From contig CANGDZ010000004.1 in NCBI GenBank assembly GCA_947452785.1, forward strand, positions 33,312 to 97,311: a DNA stretch of 64,000 nucleotides. Reading direction: 5' to 3'. The translations under genes were made by a program, and so were the position numbers. How positions within the stretch are numbered: position 1 is the stretch's first letter; every line of letters starts with the position of its first letter. The notes under the pieces were generated by a model, which did no database searches, was not told the origin of the DNA, and worked only from the letters and a program-made list of their open reading frames with translations. This document shows positions 26,364-34,867 of the stretch, piece by piece. This stretch comes from Comamonadaceae bacterium (lineage in GTDB: Bacteria > Pseudomonadota > Gammaproteobacteria > Burkholderiales > Burkholderiaceae_C).

Positions 26364-26821
26364 CCGCTCGCATATCGGGGTTGCTTTGCGCCTTGTTCTT
26401 TGTCCTTTTAGGCGGGGGCCAGATGTACCTGGCGCCACGCTTGGCCGGGGGGCTTGGATTGAATGCGGCCGAACCGGGGCCGGGCTTGTTTCCCATGATG
26501 ACCGGTGCGCTGATGTTCTTTTCGGCTGCGGCACTTTTGATTCAATTGCTTCAAGAAAGCCAGATCGAAGAAGCCGTAGAGTCGCGCTTCCCGCGAGACA
26601 TCATTTTTTTGGTCGCAGCCATTGCGTTGTACATATTTCTCCTCCCGCGGGCAGGATTTTTTGTCGCTGCATTTTTATTGTTGCTGGGTGCATTGACTAT
26701 TTTTAATATGCCCAGCATTTGGCGTCGCCTGCTCACAGCGGCATTGGCCACTGTAGTTTCCTATGGGGTATTTACGCTCGGTCTGAGCGTCAACATGCCC
26801 AATCCAACTTGGTTCAATTGA
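26360..26821 (+). CDS. tctB: TTT small membrane subunit TctB
   Basis: A 153-residue inner-membrane protein with four likely helices (GLLCALFFVLLGGGQM, FPMMTGALMFFSAAALLIQL, IIFLVAAIALYIFLL, FFVAAFLLLLGALTIF) and the family's conserved PGLFPMM. It is the poorly conserved partner of TctA. It starts within the stop codon of the Bug gene and ends one base before tctA. Confidence 0.88.
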   Translation: MTARISGLLCALFFVLLGGGQMYLAPRLAGGLGLNAAEPGPGLFPMMTGALMFFSAAALLIQLLQESQIEEAVESRFPRDIIFLVAAIALYIFLLPRAGFFVAAFLLLLGALTIFNMPSIWRRLLTAALATVVSYGVFTLGLSVNMPNPTWFN

Positions 26822-26822
26822 T

Positions 26823-28331
26823 ATGAATGCCTTTGAAGGACTGGCCTTTGGTTTTTCCATTGCGCTACAAGGTCAAAATTTACTCGCCTGTTTTGTGGGG
26901 GTGCTGATTGGAACGGTCGTTGGGGTTCTGCCAGGCATCGGTCCCATTGGGGCCATGGCGCTCTTGTTGCCCGTCACTTACAGCATGACGCCCGCAGGCG
27001 CCTTGATCATGCTGGCAGGTATTTACTATGGCTCCATGTATGGGGGATCGACGACCTCGATCTTGCTCAAGGTGCCCGGTGAAGTCTCCTCGGTCATCAC
27101 CACCATTGACGGTTATGAAATGGCACGCAAGGGCCGCGCTGGTGCTGCCCTGTTTGTCGCTGCGGTAGGCTCCTTTGTGGCCGGCTCCATCGGCATCTTG
27201 GGTTTGGCCTTCTTGGCGCCCGTGCTGGCCTCATCGGCCCTGCGCTTTGGTCCTCCAGAGTTCTTTGCGCTGTGCATCCTTGGATTGTTGGTGCTCTCCC
27301 GAATCACGGGTTCTTCATTGGTCCGTGCCGCCGTCATGGTGGCCTTGGGCCTGGGCTTGAGCACCGTCGGCATGGAGCCGATGTCAGGCGTTTCACGCTT
27401 TACCTTTGGCTCTCTTGAATTGGCACAGGGTCTGGAACTGGTACCGATTGCGATTGGTCTTTTTGGTATCGCAGAACTGTTGTCCTCTGCACATGACAAA
27501 TTGATTTCCGTAAAGCCACTGAAAGTCAAATTAAAAGAGTTGCTTCCCACAAAGCTGGAGTGGAATCGCGCGCAATGGCCCATCGTTCGGGGCTCCGTAC
27601 TGGGATTTTTGTTTGGACTCATTCCAGGACCCACGGCCATCATCGCAACTTTCAGCTCGTATGCACTAGAAAGAAAATTGTCCAAGCATCCCGAAGAGTT
27701 TGGACATGGGGCGATTGAAGGTGTTGCAGGGCCCGAGAGTGCCAACAACGGAGCGGCGCAAGGTGCGTTCATTCCATTATTGGCTTTGGGAATTCCCTTT
27801 GCACCGGCCTCAGCCATGTTGCTCACTGCGCTCTTGATTCATGGCGCCAAAACAGGCCCTATGCTGATGGTCGAAAGCCCGGAAATATTTTGGGGCGTCA
27901 CCTCCAGCATGTACGTTGGCAACATCATGCTGTTGTTGCTGAACCTGCCCATGATTGGTGTTTTCGTCGCATTGCTGCGACTGCCCATGTATTTAATATC
28001 CAGCTTAGTGGCCTTGTTGTGCGTGGTCGGGACCTACGCCATCTCCAATAGCATTTTGGACTTGTGGGTGTTACTTCTCAGTGGCGTTGCCGGCTATGTT
28101 TTACGACAACTGAAATTTGAACCGGTCATTCTGTTGATGGCGCTGGCACTGGGCCCCATCCTAGAGCGCTCCTTTTTGCAGTCGCTCTACCTCACCCAAG
28201 GCAACTTGGAGGAGATCATGGCCCGGCCCATTTCGGGGGCCATGCTGACGATCGCCCTGGTGGTCCTGATCTATCCTTTGATTCGAAAATTGCCTACTCA
28301 GATTCAAAAACTCAGGGCACTCAAAGCCTAA
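26823..28331 (+). CDS. tctA: TTT large membrane subunit TctA
   Basis: A 502-residue permease of the tripartite tricarboxylate transporter, with around twelve membrane helices. The two glycine-rich repeats typical of TctA are seen: GTVVGVLPGIGPIGAMALLL near residue 30 and FLFGLIPGPTAIIATFSSYA in the middle. GSMYGGSTTSILLKVPGE and the GPESANNGAAQGAFIPLLAL segment are also family hallmarks. Together with TctB and the preceding Bug it would drive ion-coupled uptake of a carboxylic acid. Confidence 0.95.
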   Translation: MNAFEGLAFGFSIALQGQNLLACFVGVLIGTVVGVLPGIGPIGAMALLLPVTYSMTPAGALIMLAGIYYGSMYGGSTTSILLKVPGEVSSVITTIDGYEMARKGRAGAALFVAAVGSFVAGSIGILGLAFLAPVLASSALRFGPPEFFALCILGLLVLSRITGSSLVRAAVMVALGLGLSTVGMEPMSGVSRFTFGSLELAQGLELVPIAIGLFGIAELLSSAHDKLISVKPLKVKLKELLPTKLEWNRAQWPIVRGSVLGFLFGLIPGPTAIIATFSSYALERKLSKHPEEFGHGAIEGVAGPESANNGAAQGAFIPLLALGIPFAPASAMLLTALLIHGAKTGPMLMVESPEIFWGVTSSMYVGNIMLLLLNLPMIGVFVALLRLPMYLISSLVALLCVVGTYAISNSILDLWVLLLSGVAGYVLRQLKFEPVILLMALALGPILERSFLQSLYLTQGNLEEIMARPISGAMLTIALVVLIYPLIRKLPTQIQKLRALKA

Positions 28332-28347
28332 GGAAGCCTCACTGCAA

Positions 28348-29151
28348 ATGTTAAACCCATCCCTTATTCACGATCTGGCGCAACAACTTCAAACAGCACG
28401 CGCAACACAAACTCAACTGCGGCAGCTTTCCAAAGCTCACCCGCAGGCCACTTTGGCTTCGGCGTACGCCATCCAGGACGCTTGGCTGCAACTTGAACTG
28501 CAACAAGGCCGTTCAGTCAAGGGCCGCAAAATTGGACTGACCTCCAAGGCGCTTCAGCAAACCTTCAAGGCTGCGGAGCCCACGCATGCCTCCCTGATGG
28601 ACGACATGTTTTTTACCGATGGCTCCGAATTGCCCATCCATCGGTTCATTGCCCCACGCATTGAATCCGAACTTGCCTTTGTGCTCCACAAACCATTGAA
28701 GGGACCTCACATCACATTGTTTGATGCTTTGGACGCTATCGCTTACGTCACTCCAGCCATTGAAATCATTGATTCCAGGATGGAATTGATTGACCCGCAA
28801 ACGAAAGGTACGCGCAACGTCATCGATCAGGTGGCAGACTTTGCGGGTTGTGCAGGCATTGTGGTCGGTGGCCGACCCATGCGTCCCGACGCATTCGACA
28901 TCAGCCGTGTGGGCGCCATTGTGTATAAAAATGGATCCATTGAAGATACAGGCGTGTCCGCCGCCGTCATGAATCACCCTGTGAATGCAGTGGTTTGGCT
29001 GGCGAACAAACTGACTGAAAGCGGCGAACATCTGCAAGCCGGTGAGTTGATCTTGGCTGGGGCCTTCACTCGACCAATGCCTGCGGGTTCAGGTGATAGC
29101 TTTCACATTGATTTCGGGGCCTTGGGGTGCATCGGATTTAAATGGGCTTAA
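28348..29151 (+). CDS. 2-oxo-hept-3-ene-1,7-dioate hydratase-like enzyme (HpaH/MhpD family)
   Basis: A 267-residue protein of the fumarylacetoacetase-like hydratase group, the usual length of HpaH. KGRKIGLTSKALQQ, LMDDMFF, PRIESELAFVL (metal-binding Glu pair), EIIDSRM and GDSFHIDFGALG follow the HpaH/MhpD pattern. Such enzymes add water to 2-oxo-4-enoates before aldol cleavage, or decarboxylate 4-oxalocrotonate. As the last gene of the operon it implies an unsaturated 2-oxo acid intermediate. An aldolase is not present here. Confidence 0.85.
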   Translation: MLNPSLIHDLAQQLQTARATQTQLRQLSKAHPQATLASAYAIQDAWLQLELQQGRSVKGRKIGLTSKALQQTFKAAEPTHASLMDDMFFTDGSELPIHRFIAPRIESELAFVLHKPLKGPHITLFDALDAIAYVTPAIEIIDSRMELIDPQTKGTRNVIDQVADFAGCAGIVVGGRPMRPDAFDISRVGAIVYKNGSIEDTGVSAAVMNHPVNAVVWLANKLTESGEHLQAGELILAGAFTRPMPAGSGDSFHIDFGALGCIGFKWA

Positions 29152-29172
29152 GTCCAAAAGAAAATTGTATGT

Positions 29173-29189
29173 GCGTTTGGAGAGAACGC
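29173..29189 (+). terminator. Weak hairpin after the TTT operon
   Basis: GCGTT and AACGC pair across a seven-base loop, followed by GTGTCTTTTC. The stem is short and the T-run imperfect, so termination here is only possible. It lies between two convergent genes. Confidence 0.3.
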
Positions 29190-29255
29190 GTGTCTTTTCG
29201 CTAGATTACTGCCATGGGCCTGATTGAGCCTATCGGGAACGAAGTGGTTCTACCA

Positions 29256-30011
29256 TCAAGCCCGCAATTTGCTGCACACCGGGCACTGCGCATGGCGCGC
29301 AATGCTTACCTCGCTCCAGTCCATGTGACGCGCATCCAGCATCAGCAGCCGTCCGGCGAGTGAACTGCCCGCGTGGCCGATCAGTTTCAGCGCTTCAGCG
29401 GCCTGCATGCTGCCGATGATGCCCACCAGCGGCGCAAACACGCCCATCGTGGCGCAACGGGTTTCTTCGGGCGCGGGTTCGGGGGGGAAGACGCAGGCGT
29501 AGCAAGGTGACGTGGGCTGGCGCGGATCGAATACCGAGACCTGCCCGTCCATGCGAATCGCCGCGCCCGAGACCAGCGGTTTGCCGTGTCGCATGCAGGC
29601 CAAATTCACGGCATGGCGGGTGGCAAAGTTATCACAGCAGTCCAGCACCACATCGGCCTGCGCCACCAATCGGTCCAAGAGCGCGGCGTCGGCACTCTCG
29701 GCCAAGGCAGTGACCTTCACGTCCGGGTTGATGGCGTGAATGGCTTGCTGCGCCGAATCCACTTTGAGTTGCCCGACGCGCTCCAGTGTGTGGGCAATTT
29801 GCCGTTGCAAGTTGGTGGCGTCCACCTCGTCGTGATCGACCAAGGTGATGTGACCGACACCGGCGCTGGCCAAGTACAAGGCCACCGGGGAGCCGAGGCC
29901 GCCGGCGCCGATCACCAGGGCATGGGCGGCCAAGATGTGCTCTTGGCCTTCAATCCCCAGCTCGTCGAGCAAGATGTGGCGCGAGTAGCGCAGCAGCTGG
30001 TCGTCGGTCAT
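29256..30011 (-). CDS. moeB: Molybdopterin-synthase adenylyltransferase (MoeB/ThiF/HesA family)
   Basis: A 251-residue E1-like adenylating enzyme that activates the C-terminal glycine of a MoaD- or ThiS-like sulfur carrier. The ATP-binding GAGGLGSP is at about residues 36-43, DCCDNFATR includes the catalytic Asp, and the structural zinc is held by CYAC and CPVC. No rhodanese domain is fused. It is convergent with the TTT operon; part of its 3' end is duplicated at 15.7 kb. It starts 31 bases after ctpA. Confidence 0.88.
   Translation of the reverse strand: MTDDQLLRYSRHILLDELGIEGQEHILAAHALVIGAGGLGSPVALYLASAGVGHITLVDHDEVDATNLQRQIAHTLERVGQLKVDSAQQAIHAINPDVKVTALAESADAALLDRLVAQADVVLDCCDNFATRHAVNLACMRHGKPLVSGAAIRMDGQVSVFDPRQPTSPCYACVFPPEPAPEETRCATMGVFAPLVGIIGSMQAAEALKLIGHAGSSLAGRLLMLDARHMDWSEVSIARHAQCPVCSKLRA
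29310..29369. repeat. Right copy of 60-base direct repeat (inside moeB)
   Basis: This segment of intact moeB is 55/60 identical to 15686-15745. A further short match (ATCAAGCCCGCAAT at the moeB stop against ATCAAGCCCACAAT at 15666-15679) extends the homology across a length difference. Confidence 0.8.
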
Positions 30012-30042
30012 GACAGGTCAGAGTCGGTGAAGTGCCGCCGAC

Positions 30043-31491
30043 TCAGTTGTCTTTTTTCTCTTCTTTGCGCACAGCCAAGGTTTTGCTCACCAAGACCGTC
30101 TGGCCTTTGAGTTGGTTCAAGGCTTGATTCAACTGGAAGTCTTTGTCCGAGCCAAACTCGGGCGGGCGGCGCTCGGCCACGGGCTTTTTGGATTCTTCTT
30201 CCAGGCGTTTCATCGCGGTTTCACGAGCTTTTTCGCGTTCAGCATCTTTGGGCTCGGCTTCTTTGCCGTTGCCCAGGTGTTTTTCCAAATCCGCTTCACG
30301 GGTGCGCAGTACGGCAAACGGGCTGCCGTTTTCGGTTTCGTCCACCATCACATCGGGGACGATGCCTTTGGCCTGAATCGAACGGCCGCTGGGCGTGTAG
30401 TAACGCGCGGTGGTGATTTTCAGCGCCGTGTCGGGCCCCAGTTGGCGCACAGTTTGCACAGAGCCCTTGCCAAAGGTCTGACTGCCCATCAGGGTGGCGC
30501 GTTTGTGGTCTTGCAGGGCGCCGGCGACGATCTCGCTGGCCGAGGCCGAGCCTTCATTTACCAACACCACCAAAGGGATCTTCTTGAAAGCGCCTTGCGT
30601 GGCTTGGGTCAAACGACCGATGGGGTCGTTGCTGGCGCTGCGGCGCCAAAATTGGGGTGAGGCTTTGTAGGTGAATTTGCTTTCTTCCAACTGGCCGTTG
30701 GTCGAGACCACGGTCACGTTCTCAGGCAAGAAGGCGGCCGACAAGGCCACCGCAGCATCCAGTAAACCGCCCGGGTCATTGCGCAAGTCCAGCACCAAGC
30801 CTTTGAGCTTGGGTTCTTGCTTGTACATCTCTTCGAGCTTGCGGGCAAAGTCTTCGACCGTGCGCTCTTGGAACTGCGAAACGCGAATCCAGCCCAGACC
30901 GGGTTCCACCACCTTGGCTTTGACCGATTGGGTTTTGATCTCTTCGCGCACGATGGTGACGGGGAACGTGCGGCTTTCTTCTTTGCGGAAAATCGTCAGC
31001 AGCACCTTGGTGTTGGGCTCGCCGCGCATGCGTTTGACGGCTTCGTTTAGCGTCAGGCCTTTGACAAAGGTGTCGTCAATCTTGGTGATCAGGTCGTTGG
31101 TTTTCAGGCCCGCGCGGTCAGCGGGTGAGCCCTCGATGGGCGAGACCACCTTGACCAAACCATCTTCCTGGCTGATTTCGATGCCGACACCCACAAACTT
31201 GCCGGAGGTGCCTTCGCTGAATTCTTTGTAGCTTTTCTTATCGAAATACTGGGAGTGCGGATCCAAGCTGGCGACCATGCCCGAGATGGCTTCGGTGATG
31301 AGTTTTTTCTCGTCCACCGGCTCGACATAATCGCTCTTTACCATGCCAAAGACGGCGGCGAGTTGTTGCAACTCTTCCAGCGGCAGGGGGGCAAAAGCAC
31401 CGCGCGCCGCAGTTTGCAGCGACACGGTGGTCAGCGCACCGGCCATGGCACCCACGGCGATCCAACCGGCAATTTTCAGTTTTTGTCCCAT
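30043..31491 (-). CDS. ctpA: S41 family C-terminal processing protease
   Basis: A 482-residue periplasmic or membrane-anchored protease (N-terminal helix GWIAVGAMAGALTTVSL). A PDZ domain lies about residues 90-175 (KFVGVGIEIS, SPADRAGLKTNDLI). The catalytic Ser is in NEGSASASEIVAGAL and the Lys in FGKGSVQTV, giving the Ser-Lys dyad. A charged Lys/Glu-rich linker precedes a short C-terminal segment. It trims C-termini of envelope proteins. Confidence 0.93.
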   Translation of the reverse strand: MGQKLKIAGWIAVGAMAGALTTVSLQTAARGAFAPLPLEELQQLAAVFGMVKSDYVEPVDEKKLITEAISGMVASLDPHSQYFDKKSYKEFSEGTSGKFVGVGIEISQEDGLVKVVSPIEGSPADRAGLKTNDLITKIDDTFVKGLTLNEAVKRMRGEPNTKVLLTIFRKEESRTFPVTIVREEIKTQSVKAKVVEPGLGWIRVSQFQERTVEDFARKLEEMYKQEPKLKGLVLDLRNDPGGLLDAAVALSAAFLPENVTVVSTNGQLEESKFTYKASPQFWRRSASNDPIGRLTQATQGAFKKIPLVVLVNEGSASASEIVAGALQDHKRATLMGSQTFGKGSVQTVRQLGPDTALKITTARYYTPSGRSIQAKGIVPDVMVDETENGSPFAVLRTREADLEKHLGNGKEAEPKDAEREKARETAMKRLEEESKKPVAERRPPEFGSDKDFQLNQALNQLKGQTVLVSKTLAVRKEEKKDN

Positions 31492-31556
31492 AGTCCTCGA
31501 CCTTCAGCGATTCGATAATTCAAACCAATATACACCCAGGCTGCCATTGGGGCAGA

Positions 31557-31577
31557 GGGCCTGCGCAGAGCAGGCCC
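31557..31577. terminator. Strong hairpin between gpmA and ctpA
   Basis: GGGCCTGC and GCAGGCCC form a perfect eight-base stem with a five-base loop, extended by an outer GGGCA/TGCCC pairing. It lies just after the gpmA stop in the direction of transcription. No T-run follows on that strand, so it may end transcription weakly or stabilise the mRNA end. Confidence 0.45.
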
Positions 31578-31610
31578 ATTGCCCTTATTTCGCCCCAACT
31601 TCGTCCGGCT

Positions 31611-32354
31611 TCAAGCCTTGCTTTGGCTGGCCACGGCCGCCGCCGCTTGGGCGGCCGCTTCGGCATCGCCCAGGTAGTAATGGCGAATGGGCTTCAGGTT
31701 GGCGTCCAGCTCATACACCAGCGGGATGCCGTTGGGAATGTTCAAGCCCACGATGTCGACGTCAGACACCTCGTCCAAGTACTTGATCAAGGCGCGGATC
31801 GAGTTGCCGTGGGCGGCCACCACAATGCGTTTGCCCGACAAGATGGCCGGGGCCATGGTGTCGTTCCAATAGGGCACGACGCGGGTCACGGTGTCTTTCA
31901 GGCATTCAGTCAGTGGCGGATGTTCCGGGGCCATGTTGGCGTAGCGCAAGTCGCTGCCTTCATAGCGCGGGTCGTTCAATGCCAGCGCCGGTGGCGGTAC
32001 GTCGTAGCTGCGGCGCCAGGCCAGCACTTGGTCGTCGCCATACTTTTTGGCGGTCTCGGCTTTGTTCAGGCCTTGCAGCGCGCCGTAATGGCGCTCGTTC
32101 AAGCGCCAGCTGTTGGTCACCGGCAGCCAGTGGCGCTCCATCTCGTCCAGCGTCAGCCACAGCGTGCGGATGGCGCGGCGCAAGACGCTGGTGAAAGCCA
32201 TGTCGAATTCATAGCCTTCGGCTTTGAGCAGGCGTCCCGCTTGGCGGGCCTGGGCTTCGCCCGTGGGGGTCAAATCCACATCGGTCCACCCGGTAAAGCG
32301 GTTTTCCAGATTCCAGGTGGATTCGCCATGGCGAATCAGGACAATTTTGTACAT
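31611..32354 (-). CDS. gpmA: 2,3-bisphosphoglycerate-dependent phosphoglycerate mutase
   Basis: A 247-residue glycolytic enzyme interconverting 3- and 2-phosphoglycerate. [10 protein letters not shown] has the phosphorylated His near residue 9; [11 protein letters not shown] and [12 protein letters not shown] (second His) complete the active site. Length and the [10 protein letters not shown] segment match the dPGM class. The tail is Ala-rich. Divergent from the rhodanese gene. Confidence 0.95.
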   Translation of the reverse strand: MYKIVLIRHGESTWNLENRFTGWTDVDLTPTGEAQARQAGRLLKAEGYEFDMAFTSVLRRAIRTLWLTLDEMERHWLPVTNSWRLNERHYGALQGLNKAETAKKYGDDQVLAWRRSYDVPPPALALNDPRYEGSDLRYANMAPEHPPLTECLKDTVTRVVPYWNDTMAPAILSGKRIVVAAHGNSIRALIKYLDEVSDVDIVGLNIPNGIPLVYELDANLKPIRHYYLGDAEAAAQAAAAVASQSKA

Positions 32355-32465
32355 GGTGAAAGGTCAAATAATCCAACAAAAAAACTTGTCAGCCTCTCAT
32401 TTTAGAATCCCCAGGTCCGGCGTAGCTTTCAAAGCTCCACCAATTTCTTCTTTTAAAGGCTTTTT

Positions 32466-32873
32466 GTGAAATTTTTTCTCGATAACTGGATGCTGCTGGT
32501 CATTGCTTTGACTTCGGGGGCGGCGCTGTTGTTGCCTGTATTGCTCCAAGGTGCGGCCTCAGGTTTGAGCACGGCACAAGCGGTGCAGCTGATCAACCGC
32601 GAAAAAGCGGTGGTGATTGACGTGTGCGAGCCCGAAGAATTTGCCCAAGGCCATGTGGCTGGCGCCAAAAATGTGCCCCTGGCCCAACTCGAAGCCCAAT
32701 TGCCCAAGTTGGTGAAAAATAAAACCACCCCTGTGGTGATGCTGTGCCAAGCCGGTTCGCGTGCCGCACGCGCCGCATCGCAAGCCCAAAAATGGGGTTA
32801 CACCCAAGCTCAGCCTTTGGCCGGCGGCCTCAAAGCCTGGCGCGAAGCGAGTTTGCCCATCGACAAAGCCTGA
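32466..32873 (+). CDS. Membrane-anchored rhodanese-like protein
   Basis: A 135-residue protein with one N-terminal membrane helix (WMLLVIALTSGAALLLPVLL) and a single rhodanese domain: VIDVCEPEEFAQGHVAGAKN and the active loop CQAGSRA with the persulfide Cys. It would transfer sulfur at the membrane. Start is GTG. The rhodanese-grxC-secB-gpsA order downstream is common in betaproteobacteria. Confidence 0.88.
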   Translation: MKFFLDNWMLLVIALTSGAALLLPVLLQGAASGLSTAQAVQLINREKAVVIDVCEPEEFAQGHVAGAKNVPLAQLEAQLPKLVKNKTTPVVMLCQAGSRAARAASQAQKWGYTQAQPLAGGLKAWREASLPIDKA

Positions 32874-32887
32874 AGGACCTCTGCACC

Positions 32888-33148
32888 ATGCAACACGTCA
32901 AGATGTACACCACCGCCGTTTGCCCCTACTGCGTGCGGGCTAAACAAATCCTCAAGTCCAAGGGCGTGGAGCAGATCGAAGAAATTCGCATCGACACCGA
33001 CGCTGCGCAGCGCGAGCACATGATGCAAGTCACCTCGCGCCGCACGGTACCGCAAATTTTCATTGGCGACACGCATGTGGGTGGCTGTGACGATTTGGTG
33101 GCTCTGGACGCCCGTGGTGGCTTGGTGCCTTTGCTGCAAGGCGCTTGA
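32888..33148 (+). CDS. grxC: Glutaredoxin 3
   Basis: An 86-residue dithiol glutaredoxin with CPYC in VKMYTTAVCPYCVRAKQIL, TVPQIFIGD (cis-Pro) and GGCDDL for glutathione binding. It reduces disulfides with glutathione. The ATG giving MQHVKM matches family N-termini; the longer open frame upstream is the rhodanese gene read out of frame. Confidence 0.95.
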   Translation: MQHVKMYTTAVCPYCVRAKQILKSKGVEQIEEIRIDTDAAQREHMMQVTSRRTVPQIFIGDTHVGGCDDLVALDARGGLVPLLQGA

Positions 33149-33163
33149 CACCCTGCTGTCACT

Positions 33164-33180
33164 GAACGCGATTTGCGTTC
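33164..33180 (+). terminator. Hairpin after grxC
   Basis: GAACGC and GCGTTC form a perfect six-base stem with loop GATTT, 15 bases after grxC. A second GC hairpin (CCGCGC/GCGCGG with loop GAAG, 33207-33222) follows before secB. Neither has a clear T-run. Confidence 0.3.
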
Positions 33181-33271
33181 GTTCATAATCAGTTGTCCCG
33201 AAAAGCCCGCGCGAAGGCGCGGCTGAACGGCAATTCTTCCCCTTCCTTCCATCTCTTTCATCGAGTTTTCC

Positions 33272-33730
33272 ATGGCCGACTTAGATCCCATTTTCCAAAT
33301 CCAACGCGTGTACCTGAAAGAGGCTTCGTTGGAGCAGCCCAATTCCCCCGCCATCTTGCTCGAGCAGGAGCAACCCAGCGTGGACATCCAGTTGGGTGTG
33401 GAGTCTTTGCCAGTGGCTGAAGGCGTGTTTGAGGTCAGTGTGACCGCCACCGTGCACACCAAAATTGGCGACCGGACCGTGTTCTTGGTTGAATGCAAGC
33501 AAGCTGGAATTTTTGAAATCCGCAATCTGCCTGATGACCAAATGGGAGCCATCATGGGCATCGCTTGCCCGCAAATCGTCTACCCTTACCTGCGTGGCAA
33601 CGTGGCCGATGTGGTCACCCGCGCGGGCTTCCCGCCCGTGCACTTGGCCGAGATCAACTTCCAAGCCATGTTCGAGCAGCAGCAAGCCCAAGCGGCCGAG
33701 CAAGCTGCTGCGGCCCCACAAGTTCAGTAA
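33272..33730 (+). CDS. secB: Protein-export chaperone SecB
   Basis: A 152-residue tetrameric chaperone that keeps preproteins unfolded and hands them to Sec[18 protein letters not shown] is the family's opening strand, and [19 protein letters not shown] forms the SecA-contact and peptide-groove region. The tail is Gln/Ala-rich. gpsA follows after 19 bases, the usual neighbour in proteobacteria. Confidence 0.96.
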   Translation: MADLDPIFQIQRVYLKEASLEQPNSPAILLEQEQPSVDIQLGVESLPVAEGVFEVSVTATVHTKIGDRTVFLVECKQAGIFEIRNLPDDQMGAIMGIACPQIVYPYLRGNVADVVTRAGFPPVHLAEINFQAMFEQQQAQAAEQAAAAPQVQ

Positions 33731-33749
33731 ACCGCTGAAAGCCCTGCGC

Positions 33750-34769
33750 ATGCCCATCACCTTTTTGGGTGCCGGCGCTTGGGGCACGGCCTTGGCCATC
33801 AGCGCAGCGCAGCAAGGGCACGATGTGCTTTTGTGCGCCCGTGATGCGCAGCAGGCCCAAGCTCTGCGCCAAGCGCGCGAAAACACCCGGTATCTGCCGG
33901 GTTTTTCGTTTCCGCCCAGCTTGCAAGTCGCCCAGTCCGATCCGCAACGGGTGGCGCAGCAGGCTTCGCGCCATGATCTGGTGATCGTCTCCACCCCCAT
34001 GGCGGGCTTGCGCGAAACCTTGACGGCTTTGAACGGTTGCGCTGCGCCCGTGGCCTGGTTGTGCAAAGGCTTTGAAGCCGTCGCCCCAGGTGCCCCCGCC
34101 AACGCGACCGGGCTGATGGCCCACGAGGTATGCGCCCAGGTGGCGCCGCAGCTGCTGTCGGGTGTGCTCAGTGGCCCCAGTTTTGCGCAAGAAGTCGCCC
34201 GCGGCCAGCCCACCGCCTTGGTGGCCGCCAGCCAACAGGCGCTGGTGCGCGATGCCTTGGTCGACGCCTTTCACAGCCCGTCGCTGCGCGTGTATGCCAA
34301 CGACGATATCGTGGGCGTGGAAGTCGGCGGCGCCGTGAAAAATGTGTTGGCCATTGCCACCGGTTTGTGTGACGGATTGAATCTGGGCCTGAACGCCCGT
34401 GCCGCACTCATCACCCGCGGCTTGGCCGAAATGTCGCGCCTGGGCTTGGCGCTGGGCGCACGCGCCGAGACCTTCATGGGCTTGTCGGGTTTGGGTGATC
34501 TGGTGCTGACGGCCACTGGCGACCTGAGCCGCAACCGGCAAGTGGGCTTGCTGCTGGCGCAAGGTCAAACCTTGGCCCAAGCCGTGGCCTCGCTCGGCCA
34601 CGTGGCCGAAGGCGTGTACAGCGCCCGCACCGTGCTGCAACGCGCCCGCAGCCTGGATGTGGACATGCCCATCACCGAAAACGTGGTGGCTTTGCTGGAC
34701 GGCCAGTTGACGCCTGCGCATGCCGTGCAAGCCCTGATGGGGCGTGGGCCGCGGGGCGAGGCGGTTTAA
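33750..34769 (+). CDS. gpsA: Glycerol-3-phosphate dehydrogenase [NAD(P)+]
   Basis: A 339-residue enzyme making sn-glycerol-3-phosphate for phospholipids. [12 protein letters not shown] near residue 5 binds NAD(P); [15 protein letters not shown], the catalytic Lys in [12 protein letters not shown], and [14 protein letters not shown] are conserved. The start is the ATG of MPITFLG. The gene ends in a small hairpin (CACTGC-TTCA-GCAGTG, 34780-34795) without a T-run. Confidence 0.95.
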   Translation: MPITFLGAGAWGTALAISAAQQGHDVLLCARDAQQAQALRQARENTRYLPGFSFPPSLQVAQSDPQRVAQQASRHDLVIVSTPMAGLRETLTALNGCAAPVAWLCKGFEAVAPGAPANATGLMAHEVCAQVAPQLLSGVLSGPSFAQEVARGQPTALVAASQQALVRDALVDAFHSPSLRVYANDDIVGVEVGGAVKNVLAIATGLCDGLNLGLNARAALITRGLAEMSRLGLALGARAETFMGLSGLGDLVLTATGDLSRNRQVGLLLAQGQTLAQAVASLGHVAEGVYSARTVLQRARSLDVDMPITENVVALLDGQLTPAHAVQALMGRGPRGEAV

Positions 34770-34799
34770 GCTGGGCGCTCACTGCTTCAGCAGTGGGGC

Positions 34800-34834
34800 T
34801 CGCTCAGGCAATGGATGTCGCTCAGGCAATGGAT
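34800..34834. repeat. Tandem 17-base direct repeat upstream of brnT
   Basis: TCGCTCAGGCAATGGAT occurs twice, separated by one base (34800-34816 and 34818-34834). It lies between gpsA and the brnTA promoter, and may be a replication slip or part of regulation. Confidence 0.6.
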
Positions 34835-34865
34835 TGAATTTTTCGAAATCGTACATACAATGTAC
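34834..34865 (+). promoter_or_regulatory. brnTA promoter with overlapping operator
   Basis: TTGAAT and TACAAT are 16 bases apart. The -10 lies inside a perfect inverted repeat GTACAT-ACA-ATGTAC (34851-34865), a good candidate for the BrnA autorepression site. The -10 ends only six bases before the brnT ATG, so the transcript would start at or next to the start codon, i.e. leaderless. Confidence 0.55.
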
Positions 34866-34867
34866 GC

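Noticed and set aside
18973..29151. Complete homoprotocatechuate (hpa) pathway
   Set aside because: HpaE- and HpaH-like genes are present, but the ring-cleavage dioxygenase, isomerase/decarboxylase and aldolase are absent from the window.
32386..32408. TTGTCA...TAGAAT as a promoter of the rhodanese gene
   Set aside because: The spacer is only 11 bases, too short for sigma-70 recognition.
34780..34795. CACTGC-TTCA-GCAGTG as a terminator of gpsA
   Set aside because: The stem is real but no T-run follows, so it was noted only under gpsA and not called as a terminator.
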